A DNA stretch of 64,000 nt from assembly GCA_028554795.2 (NCBI GenBank), contig CM068830.1:48932227-48996226 (forward strand), given 5' to 3'. The position numbers and the translations under genes were made by a program. The first letter of the stretch is position 1, and each line of letters starts with the position of its first letter. The DNA is from Sinohyriopsis cumingii. Lineage: Eukaryota > Mollusca > Bivalvia > Unionida > Unionidae. Positions 54,205 to 64,000 of the stretch are shown here, one piece after another. The notes under the pieces are model-generated. The model was not told the origin of the DNA, ran no database searches, and saw nothing but the letters and a program-made list of their open reading frames with translations.

Positions 54205-54455
54205 TGTTGTTGTTGTTGTTGTTGTTGGGCTTAACGCCATTTTTCAGAACACAATATGCTATACATGGTGGTCAGTATTAATGGTGGAGGAAGAACATGG
54301 GAAAAGCCCCCGGAGAGAACCACCAACCCACAAGAAGCTAATGGCAAGCTTTCTCACATACCCACATTGGCTGAATCCGAGACTTGAACCTACGCAGACA
54401 GAGGTGAGATGGCAGTGATCCATAACGGAGATCGCTTTAGACCACTCGGGGCCCC
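54205..54455 (-). mobile_element. tRNA-derived SINE, copy 3 (inverted), inside the 79-bp array
   Basis: (GTT)n, GGCTTAACGCCATTTTTCAG, GTGGAGGAAGAAC and the tRNA-like head ending CCACTCGGGGCCCC. It is flanked by (ATA)n tracts. Same family as 1075-1335. Confidence 0.88.
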
Positions 54456-55587
54456 AGTAATAATAAGAATAATAATAATAATGAGGATTTTGTATAGTGC
54501 CCAATCTTTAGAAGCTCCAAATGATTTACAATATTAGACAACACGTATAACATACAAAAACATATATAATGATATTATTACAAAAAACAAACACCATGAA
54601 ATTAAAAAACATAAAAAACATGCTGAAAATATTTAAGGTAGGGAACATTATTAGGTCTTTAAGTTCTTGCAGTCAAAATAAGTGAGTTTTAAGAGCACTC
54701 TTGAATGGGATCTGGACTATTCTATAAGGACAGGCATCCTTTTCATGGAGATTATTTAACCATCATCTTACTGCATACAGAAAGGTCCATCTGGACTATT
54801 CTATAAGGACAGGCATCCTTTTCATGGAGATTATTTAACCATCATCTTACTGCATACAGAAAGGTCCATCTGGACTATTCTATAAGGACAGGTATCCTTT
54901 TCATGAAGATTATTTAACCATCGTCTTACTGCATACAGAAAGGTCCATCTGGACTATTTTATAAGGAAAGGCATCGTTTTCATGGAGATTATTTACCCAT
55001 CATCTTACTGCATACAGAAAGGTCCATCTGGATTATTCTATAAGGACAGGCATCGTTTTCATGGAGATTATTTAACCATCATCTTACTGCATACAGAAAG
55101 GTCCATCAGGACTATTCTATGAGCTTCATCATGGGACATATTACAGGCTAAAATGGTTGCCTCCATCAATCAGTTCTTACTGCATGATGAGTCCAATTCT
55201 ATGAATTTTACGGATTTTCTGCAATATGATTTGATGTAAATGGTCACATGATACTGATCTGGAATTTTTTACACTTCGATAAATTGTGGGACTACTTTCG
55301 GTTTGCAATATAAATAAACACTGCAGACACGTCATTGTGAAACGATTGTTTCATCTTTTATATTTTTAATTCAGCAAATAAGTATAACTTATACCCTTTT
55401 TATACATTTTCCAATATTCTTTGATTAATATTCATCATTAACTATACAATTTAGCATTTGTCTGCTACATATTATGAGGCGATGTGAAGCAGTTAATGAA
55501 AGGAAAGTATGCGCTACTTAAATTTGAATGCATTATTGATGGAATAAGTTAATTTACGGTAGAAAGGATGAAATTGGAATTATAATG

Positions 55588-55731
55588 ATTAAATGATCAT
55601 GGTTGTGTATTTATCGATGTGTAGATTTTACCTAATTACTCACAAACATAAAGTCCTTCAGACTTTATTTACTTTATGAGTGATAAGGTAAAAAATACAC
55701 ATCAATAAATACCCAACCATGATCATTTAAT
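55588..55731. mobile_element. Fold-back MITE
   Basis: ATTAAATGATCATGGTTG at the left and CAACCATGATCATTTAAT at the right are exact complements. The complementarity continues inward (TATTTATCGATGTGTAG against TACACATCAATAAATA, and TTACC...ACTCA against TGAGT...GGTAA). Confidence 0.75.
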
Positions 55732-56590
55732 CCTATAGAGAAAGGTGTATCAGGACTATTCTATAAGGACAGGCATCATTTTCATGGAGATTATTTAACC
55801 ATCATCTTACTGCATACAAAAGGTCCATCTGGACTATTCTATAAGTACAGGCAACGTTTTCATGGAGATTATTTAACCATTGTCTTACTGCATACAGAAA
55901 GGTCCATCTGGACTATTCTATAAGGACAGGCATCCTTTTCATGCAGATTATTCAACCATCATCTTACTGCATACAGAAAGGTCCATCTGGACTATTCTAT
56001 AAGGACAGGCATCATTTTCATGGAGATTATTTAACCATCGTCTTACTGCATACACAAAGGTCCATCTGGACTATTCTATAAGGACAGGTATCCTTTTCAT
56101 GAAGATTATTTAACCATCGTTTTACTGCATACAGAAAGGTCCATCTGGACTATTCTATCAGGACAGGTATCCTTTTCATGAAGATTATTTAACCATCATC
56201 TTACTGCATACAGAAAGGTCCATCTGGACTATTCTATAAGGACAGGTATCCTTTTCATGGAGATTATTTAACCATTGTCTTACTGCAAACAGAAAGGTCC
56301 ATCTGGACTATTCTATAAGGACAGGTATCCTTTTCATGAAGATTATTTAACCATCATCTTACTGCATACAGAAAGGTCCATCTGGACTATTCTATCAGGA
56401 CAGGTATCCTTTTCATGAAGATTATTTAACCATCATCTTACTGCATACAGAAAGGTCCATCAGGACTATTCTATAAGGACAGGTATCCTTTTCATGAAGA
56501 TTATTTAACCATCATCTTACTGCATGCAGAAAGGTCCATCTGGACTATTCTATAAGGACAGGCATCGTTTTCATGGAGATTATTTAACCA

Positions 56591-59286
56591 TTGTATGTTG
56601 CATGCCCCAGTCTAACAAAATCCGGTTTTGTTCTTTTGGACATTAACCCTTCTGCAAAATTATTGAATTTAAGCTCACAATGATGGCAAATGTAAAATAT
56701 CAATGAACTTTGCTTACAATTCCAAAAATTGCTGCTTCTTTCAATGCAAGAATGTTCTATTTGCCATTCATTTAGCACTTCCTTACCAACAGAATAAACA
56801 TTTATAGCAAGGCTCCCTTACTGGTGAAGAAAACATTTTAGCCCTCCCTAAATACCAGCAAAGAGAACAACCAAAGCACTCCCTTACCAACAAAGAAAAC
56901 AGTTGTAGAAAACTATCAATCTGATACCAAGAACTCTCTTGACAAGGTCTTTATTTCATCTGTAAGCCTTCAATGACCTGAATATTAAATTTTTCCATGT
57001 GAACTTACCAACCTAATCTGATGATGATCACAGTTTGCAAATAAACAAAACACTGAAAAAGTTTTTTGCCCGCTATACAGAACTAATGGCACAGTTACTG
57101 TAACAATTCACTTAACACCAGCTACAACATTTTTCACAGACATGAAATAAAATTATTGCCATTTCTTGATTATGTACCATTTTTCTTCTCCTTCAATATA
57201 ACAAATAAATTTGCATCCGGAATATAAGCAAGAAGATAAAGAGACATACAGACAAAACAATCTATGATTCTGATTAATAAAAGCTGAAGAGATTCAATGT
57301 TTCTGACTACTATATATTATTTTTGTAAAATATCAAATATACTTCATGTGATAATCAGCAATATATTATAGAATTTATTTTGGTAAAAACAGGAAATATG
57401 AATTAGAACAGCAAATATAAAAAGATGTTTATTTAACTGTATATCCAGGTTGACCTGATGTAAATCTGAAGGAGAGATGGAATAACAAAAATGAAATCAA
57501 TGTTTAATGATCAATCAAGTGTTTTAAAAAATCCATTTAATTTCTTGTGCTGGCAGATGATGCACATTTTCATAGAACTGATACTGTTCAAAAGAGCAAA
57601 ATACTACTTTACAATATAATTTCATAGCATAAGGTCAAATAAAGACGGATTTAAAATATACTATTCGATTTTGAAGATTCTGGCACAGTCTCATGAACTA
57701 CAAATAATCAATTACATTAAACAAATTCTTCTTTTCTAATCCAGTAGAATAACACAATTTACAACACAAGCTTATACAAGAGGTCCAAAATGGCTTGACA
57801 TTGGTCAGACAGCTGACATCTGCCCCAAAACAACAAATGTCTGAGAAGATGATAAAGCAATCTGAATCAGTAGTCTGTTACAGATGTTTTCTAAAGAAAT
57901 TTCCTCCAGTACATTTGGTAGCAAATGTTACGAAAACATGTTTTAAGGTTTCCCTCTGTTATATATTTCCATCAGATTTAGGTTTGCCCATTATTGAAAA
58001 GCCTCAATACCAAGATATTTTCTGTAAATGTTGGTCATATTCTTAAATTTTCTGAGATAAAGTTGTTGGCATGTTATTCAACTTTTTGTAAAGGCATCCC
58101 TATTCCACAGTGGACTGGTATAGTTTGTATAAATCTAAGAGGCCTACAAAACAGGACGTTTTCTTTCAATTTGGGTTAAATTCTGATCAGCAGTTTTGTG
58201 AGAAGTTAAAGTTATAGCAGCCATATTTGCACAAACTTAAAAGCACTTTATGCCAAGACTCTACCAAATTTTGTAAAATTCTGTCCAGTGCATTTGGAGA
58301 AGGAGTTGTTTAAAAAATCTTCTATTTTTTGTCATGCTGACAATATCTGATAGCAAATCAGTATCATCTGTATGAACTTAAGGTCAAATTCTGCAGTTGT
58401 TACTGAGAAGATTTTAAAGTGCATTTAGCAATAGGAGCCATATTTGATCACCTACCAGCATCAATGTGCAAACTTGCAAGTACTTGATGATCGGGTGCTC
58501 TCTTGTCATATTTCTGGACAAATTGTGTCAAGCATTTTTGTGGGAAATCATTTATAGATTTTTCTGTATTTAGTGACAGTGACAATATTTAAAGATGGCA
58601 TCATCAGAACAAACTTAAAGAACCGTCATTCTGGCGTGCTATTTCTCAAATTTCACCAATTCGTTTATGCAGTTTTTTGAGAATAAGTCCCTAAGGTTTT
58701 TCCTATTTTTACTACTGTTGGTTTGAGTTTGATGGCAGATTAGCATCATTCCTACAAGCTTTAAAGATATACAGCAGGATACATTGTCACATTTGGTCAA
58801 ATTCTTTACGGTTAGGTATCTTAGCTAACATTATTGCTATGGCTTTCACAATCAAAGTAGTGACCTTGACTGCAAGATCACCAGGTAGGGTCACAATGAA
58901 TCAGCCAAGTTTCTCAATGATTCATCCAAAGTATGAAGAAAATCAATCATTGATTTTAGGAAAGACGCAAATAAAAAAACTCAACCAAAATGTTAATGGA
59001 AATTTTTTTATTACTGTGACACTGACTAAAAGGAAAAAATGTTGTTCAAGACATTGAATAAGCTTCATGAAGAGTCTTGCCATATATTATGAGAATCTGT
59101 CAAGAGGTTTAGGAAATACATATGCAAATAACAACTTAAATTCATGCCACTGCCAGAAACAGTTATGGCTTGCCTCACACTCAAGTGAGTTTGACAACAA
59201 ATTAAAATTAAAAATCAAAAGTTTGTCATTCTGTGATTTTTCAATAATTCGTTTAGCTAACAATTCAATGCTCAATGGTTTAAATT
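56591..59286. other. AT-rich host sequence, no gene seen
   Basis: Probably 3' flank of the membrane-protein gene on the minus strand. Short frames at 57795-58046, 58839-59057 and 59067-59297 lack domains and splice context. Confidence 0.5.
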
Positions 59287-59528
59287 CTATTTTATGAGAG
59301 ATTCCTCCATTGAATTTTCTTCCATTTGTATGTTTTCAAATCTGGCCTGTAGCTTGATTTTTTGGAGAAGCATGGCGAAATATCCAACCAAAATGATGAG
59401 GGTGAAGAAACTGGACAATCCATATAAAACTAAGCTCCAAGGGGTCTGAATATTTGAGTACACCAGGTAATGTGCATGTACTGAACTCATACCAGTAGAA
59501 GTCACTGTCAATGAAAACTGCAGTGTGG
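59287..59528 (-). CDS. Last coding exon of a multi-pass membrane protein gene
   Basis: Preceded on the minus strand by a pyrimidine tract ending TTATTATAG (acceptor at 59529-59530). It reads TLQFSLTVTSTGMSSVHAHY, a loop, then the membrane span LVLYGLSSFFTLIILVGYFA and a cytoplasmic tail ending NSMEESLIK with a stop. Its phase joins exactly to the exon at 61734-61886. The topology suggests the C-terminal half of a claudin/PMP22-like or similar four-span protein. The family is not established. Confidence 0.65.
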
Positions 59529-59789
59529 CTATAATAAAAAAGAAAAGAAAAGAATTTTAATTGGTCATCTGACAAAATGTTTACCTAAATGTGTAAGCTG
59601 CTTTGTATTTTGATCTTTGACCTAAAAATCACTTGTAATATTCCTTGTGTCTTAAGTCCTTTTCCATGACTGCAAGAGAGAAAGCCAATTCTTTTTAATT
59701 TTTAAAAGCTGGTGCAACCTGGTCAAATGGGTGACAAGTGGTCATGCCTTATCTTTCATATATTTTGCTAAATTTCAAAAAATACCTGA

Positions 59790-60450
59790 CAGCTAAACAT
59801 GAATGATGAAGTGATATTTCACTGTAACAATGAAACCTTCCAAATAAATGCAAACATGAATAATGAAGTATCATAATTTCACTGTAACAATGAACCCTTC
59901 CAAATAAAAGTAAACATGAATAATGAAGTGATATTTCACTGTAACAATGAACGCTTCCAAATAAAAGTAAACATGAATAATGAAGTGATATTTCACTGTA
60001 ACAATGAACCCTTCCAAATAAATGTAAACATGAATAATGAAGTATCATATTTCACTGTAACAATGAACCCTTCCAAATAAATGTAAACATGAATAATGAA
60101 GTGATATTTCACTGTAACAATGAACCCTTCCAAATAAATGTGAACACGAATAATGAAGTGATGTTTCAGTGTAACAATGAACCCTTCCAAATAAATGTAA
60201 ACATGAATAATGAAGTGATATTTCACTGTAACAATGAACCCTTCCAAATAAATGTAAACATGAATAATGAAGTGATGTTTCAGTGTAACAATGAACCCTT
60301 CCAAATAAATGTAAACATGAATAATGAAGTGATGTTTCAGTGTAACAATGAACCCTTCCAAATACTGTAGCAATGAACCCTTTCAAAACAATGTAAACAT
60401 AAATGATGAAGTAACATTTCACTGTAACAGTGAACCCTTCCAAATAAATA
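59790..60450. repeat. 57-bp minisatellite in an intron
   Basis: About 11 units of AACATGAATAATGAAGTGAT, ATTTCACTGTAACAATGAAC and CCTTCCAAATAAATGTA. Because 57 is divisible by three, several long frames stay open on both strands. They are not called as genes. It lies in the intron between the exons at 61734 and 59528. Confidence 0.95.
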
Positions 60451-61733
60451 TATATTTTATGAATGGGGATGACTTATTATTTCAATACAATTCTAGATCT
60501 GTGACTGCAGGTACACATATTCTAAAATGACTTTACACATAACAGGAAACTAAGCTAAGTCAAGGCAGGTAATACAGTCACAACAATCCAAGTTTAATGG
60601 TAAATTTGGAGTATTTTGTTGGAGTACATCTTACTGGAGAAACAGACTTGTAATCTACAGATAATATTCTCCAGAAAGCATGAAAAATGATACACTTTGA
60701 GTATTTTCTACACATTTGATCATTAATGGGTTACATGATGTCACAAAAGAGTGTATAACTGATGCTTCCTGTCAATATTTTACTACTTCCTTGTCAGTGG
60801 ATTTATTTTACACAATTAAAGAATTTAAATAATTATCAGACCCACAAACTGAAGATTAAAAACATTTACATTTAAAAGAACTGTAGCATTAATATCTCTG
60901 TTGGTGCAGTGACAAGGGAGTCTGCCAATTCTTAATTTCAAAAGGTTTTGGGAAAATTTTTTAAGTAAATTTTTGAATGCTTAAGTTTTAGGACAAAGAA
61001 AACAAATGTTCTATGCTGAAAATAAATGCTAATTATGGTAAACTTTATCAGATATAGAGTGTTGTTCTCTATTCTCCCTACATATCACTGTTAGGTGAAC
61101 TTAAGTCCTTACTGACTAACTGTTAACTACTGAGCAGTGGGTTTTCATACAATTCAAACACAGTCCCAATGCTATTTATATATGAATGTTTATTTGTGTT
61201 AAAAAGGGGAGAGTTTTGAGACTAGTTTCAATGAATTTTGAAGGGGCTCTTCCAAGGAGGTCACAACAAATCCTTGTGTTCTATTTAACCATCAAACTAA
61301 AATAGCTGTTTGAGGAAAATATGAATTTATATTTCCAACAAATCATTACTGCATCAGCCAACAGTGACAGTTACATTTCAATTGATGAAGTCAGAGAACA
61401 GTAAACAGACTGTATTTCAATGTGAAAAAAGTGAATAAAAGAAAATATTGACGTTACTTAACAATCTGATTAAAGTCACAGCTCCAAAGTCCCACATGGA
61501 GATCTCACAGACACCAATAAAAAAAGGTCATGTTCTGGTGACCTTCCCAGTCCATTTATTTTTAGCATACTATCAGATAAAGCATTATAAATTCATATGA
61601 GAAGAATTATCATCAGTAACAATATGTTCCAAATGACACATGTAAATTTAAAAACTTTGAAAGTTGTAATTGAACAGAACATGACTTCTTACTGGTATCC
61701 ATCAGATCTCCACTTAAGATTTTGGCTACTTAC
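60451..61733. other. Intronic sequence, nothing further seen
   Basis: AT-rich intron of the minus-strand membrane-protein gene (donor GTAAGT read on minus at 61728-61733). Confidence 0.5.
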
Positions 61734-61886
61734 AAGCCACAGCAAGAGAGACTGTCCCCACAGGGTAGAGGTACAATCGAGCCATACGATTCCAAATGGA
61801 GAATACATGAACAATGAGGACCATCAAACAAAACGCTATGGGTACCACAATTGTAACGAGAGTGCTGATCATTTGGAACATTTGCA
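61734..61886 (-). CDS. Internal coding exon of the membrane protein gene
   Basis: 153 bp bounded on the minus strand by TTTTTTTGCAG and GTAAGT. It reads QMFQMISTLVTIVVPIAFCL onward, giving one strong membrane span, then HVFSIWNRMARLYLYPVGTV and the start of a second span. It leaves one base that the next exon (59528) completes in frame. Upstream exons are not in the window or not recognised. Confidence 0.65.
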
Positions 61887-62084
61887 CTGCAAAAAAAGGT
61901 ATTACAGTTAACAACTTTATACAAATATTTATTACATACAAGCAGAAGCTATTTGAGTTATGTTACTGCATTAATAATAAAAATGTATTACACTATTTTA
62001 TTTCATTCCATATCATGTACTTCAGCTTCAAATATTTAACAGGTGTGCTTTAGCTTGTACGTTTTAACGTAATGAAGCATTTAC

Positions 62085-64000
62085 ATATTCATGCAAACCC
62101 TCCTGTATCCCCTAGTCTTATGTTGTCATGCAAATCATCCTGTGTCTCTAGTCTTATGTATTCATGCAAACCCTCCTGTATCCCCTAGTCTTATGTTGTC
62201 ATGCAAATCATCCTGTGTCTCTGGTCTTATGTATTCATGCAAACCCTCCAGTATCCCTTAGTCTTATGCTGTCATGCAAATCATCCTGTGTCTCTAGTCT
62301 TATGTATTCATGCAAACCCTCCTGTATCCCCTAGTCTTAAGTTGTCATGCAAATCATCCTGTGTCTCTAGTCTTATGTATTATCCAAACCATCCTGTGTC
62401 CCCTAGTCTTATGTTGTCATGCAAATCATCCAATGTCCCCTAGCTTTATGTATGCATGCAAATCATCCCATGTCCCCTAGCTTTATGTATGCATGCAAAC
62501 CATCCTGTGTCCCCTAGTCTTATATTGTCATGGAAATCATCCTGTGTCCCCTAGCTTTATGTATTCATGCAAACCAACCCGTGTCCCCATGTCTTGTGTT
62601 GTCATGCAAATCATCCCGTGTCCCCTAGTCTTATGTATTCATGCAAACCCTCCTGAGTCCCCTAGTCTTACATCTTCATGCAAATCATCCAGTGTTCCCA
62701 TGTCTTATATTGTCATGCAGATCATCCAGTGTCCCCTAGCTTTATGTATTCATGCAAACTGTGCTGTGTCCCATAGTCTTACATATTCATGCAAACCATC
62801 CTGTGACTCTAGTCTTACATATTCATGCAAACCATCTTGTGTCCCCATGTCTTATGTTGTCATGCAACTCATCCCATGTCCCCTAGCTTTATGTATTCAT
62901 GCAAACTGTGCTGTGGTCCATTGTCTTACATATTCATGGAAACCATCCTGTGTCCTTAGACTTAAATATTCATACAAACCATCTTGTGTCCCCTAGTCTT
63001 ACGTTGTCATGCAAATCATCCCATGTCCCCTTGATTTATGTATTCATGCAAACTGTCCTGTGTGCCATAGTCTTACATATTCATACAAACCATCCTGTGT
63101 CCCCTACTCTCATATATTCATGCAAACCATCCTGTGTCCCATAGTCTCATGTTGTCATGCAAATCATGCCATGTCCCCATGCTTTATGTATTCATGCACA
63201 CTGTCCTGTGTCCCATAGTCTTACGTATTTATGCAAACCATCCTGTGTCCCCTAGTCTTATGTTGTCATGCAAATCATCCAGTCTCCCCTAGCTTTATGT
63301 ATTCATGCAAACTCTCCTGTGTCCCATAGTCTTACATATTTATGCAAACCATCCAGTGTCCCCTAGTCTTACGTATTCATGCAAATCATCCAGTGTCCCC
63401 TAGCTTTATGTATTCATGCAAACTGTCCTGTGTCCCATAGTCTTACATATTCATGGAAACCATCCTGTGTCTTACATATTCATGCAAATCATCCTGTGTC
63501 TCTAATTTTACATATTCACGCAAACCCACCTGTGTCCCATAGTCTTACATATTCAAGCAACCATCCTGTGTCGCTTTGTCTTACATATTCATGGAAACCA
63601 TCTTGTGTCTCTAGTCTTACATACTTATGTAACCCTCCTGTGTCCCATAGTCTTACATATTCATGAAAACCATCTTCTGTCTCTAGCCTTACGTCTTCAT
63701 GCAAACCATCCTGTGTATCTAGTCTTACATATTCATGCAAACCCTCCTGTGTCCAATAGTCTCAGGTATTCATGAAAACAATCCTGTGTCCCCTAGTCTT
63801 ACATATTCATGGAAACCATCCTGTGTCTCTAGACTTACATATTCATGCAAACCATCCTGTGTCTCATAGTCTTATGTATTCATGCAAACCATCTTCTGTC
63901 TCTAGTCTTACACATTCATGCAAACCCACCGGTGTCCCATAGTCTTACATATTCATGAAAACCATCCTGTGTTCTCTAGTCTTACTTATTCAGGAAAACC
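62085..64000. repeat. ~37-bp minisatellite running off the window
   Basis: About 50 units like CATGCAAATCATCCTGTGTC followed by CCCTAGTCTTATGTATT. Two alternating subtypes occur (TGTTGT and TGTATTC ends; AAATC and AAACC). Open frames across it are repeat artefacts. Confidence 0.97.

Larger units (their letters stand above)
53705..56590. repeat. ~79-bp minisatellite, interrupted
   Basis: More than 20 units built from CTTACTGCATACAGAAAGG, TCCATCTGGACTATTCTATA, AGGACAGGTATCCTTTTCAT and GAAGATTATTTAACCATC. It is interrupted by a SINE with flank (54190-54710) and by non-repeat sequence at 55130-55740 that begins with a copy of 53655-53700. Confidence 0.95.

Noticed and set aside
50093..56590. Regular repeats resembling a CRISPR array
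   Set aside because: Units are head-to-tail with no unique spacers, no cas genes are present, and the DNA is eukaryotic. These are minisatellites.
59749..60443. Long overlapping frames with repeated HYSCLHLFGRVHCYSEIS-like units
   Set aside because: The 57-bp repeat unit is a multiple of three, so frames stay open by chance on both strands. The array lies in an intron.
62201..63740. Repetitive Cys/Ser/Pro-rich frames on both strands
   Set aside because: Pure translation of the 37-bp minisatellite, with no start context, domain or conservation.

Overview
The window is eukaryotic repeat-rich DNA, most likely from a marine invertebrate and probably a mollusc or bivalve. This rests on AT-rich intergenic sequence, intron-split host exons with GT-AG borders, many tRNA-derived SINEs, MITEs, long microsatellites and large minisatellite fields. 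No bacterial operon, rRNA or CRISPR is present. The species is an inference.

Region 1 (1-1557) is host flank: a degenerate minisatellite and a SINE. Region 2 (1558-18821) is an apparently full-length 17.3 kb Polinton/Maverick (adintovirus-like) element. It starts with AG, has ~0.5 kb terminal inverted repeats, and is bounded by a perfect 6-bp target duplication TCCATC. It carries protein-primed DNA polymerase B, a retroviral-type integrase with a chromodomain, an A32/FtsK-type packaging ATPase, major and minor capsid proteins, a two-helix membrane protein, a pX-like core protein, a basic core-like protein, a zinc-knuckle protein and several lineage-specific small genes. PolB (frameshift plus TGA), integrase (frameshift), the pX-like gene (two compensating shifts) and one small gene (TAA) are broken. 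The capsid gene lacks its N-terminal part. No adenain-type protease was found.

The most unusual signal is in the five small genes near the two ends of this element. Each is followed, 24-31 nt after its stop codon, by a near-perfect metazoan histone-mRNA 3' stem-loop (GGCCCTTTTCAGGGCC or AGCCCTTTTCAGGGCT). CCAAA-like and ACCCA-like flanks surround it, and a purine-rich block like a U7 histone downstream element (GAAAAGAGATAGC) follows about 14 nt later. The central capsid, ATPase and polymerase genes lack it. The layout suggests that one gene class of the element uses the SLBP/U7 pathway of replication-dependent histone mRNAs.

Region 3 (18828-30390) is host DNA with SINEs, MITEs, microsatellites and a pair of ~0.53 kb inverted arms. 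Region 4 (30394-34549) is the decayed end of a second, related Polinton in the opposite orientation. It preserves the same terminal gene order and two degraded histone-type stem-loops, which supports the small genes and the 3' modules as real. Region 5 (34550-40110 and 45522-47720) holds ruins of a different Polinton-like lineage: capsid, adenain-like protease, pX-like proteins, PolB and ATPase. It is split by a 3.4 kb insertion (42144-45521) flanked by 465-bp direct repeats. Region 6 (47720-64000) is host sequence dominated by minisatellites with units of 38, ~65, ~79, 57 and 37 bp. Two minus-strand coding exons (61734-61886 and 59287-59528) of a small multi-pass membrane protein lie there.

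Within the intact element the genes fall into two groups. Terminal small genes have histone-like 3' ends, repeated upstream motifs and a bidirectional promoter. Central replication and virion genes are packed tightly on the minus strand, several with a TATA box lying in the end of the preceding gene.
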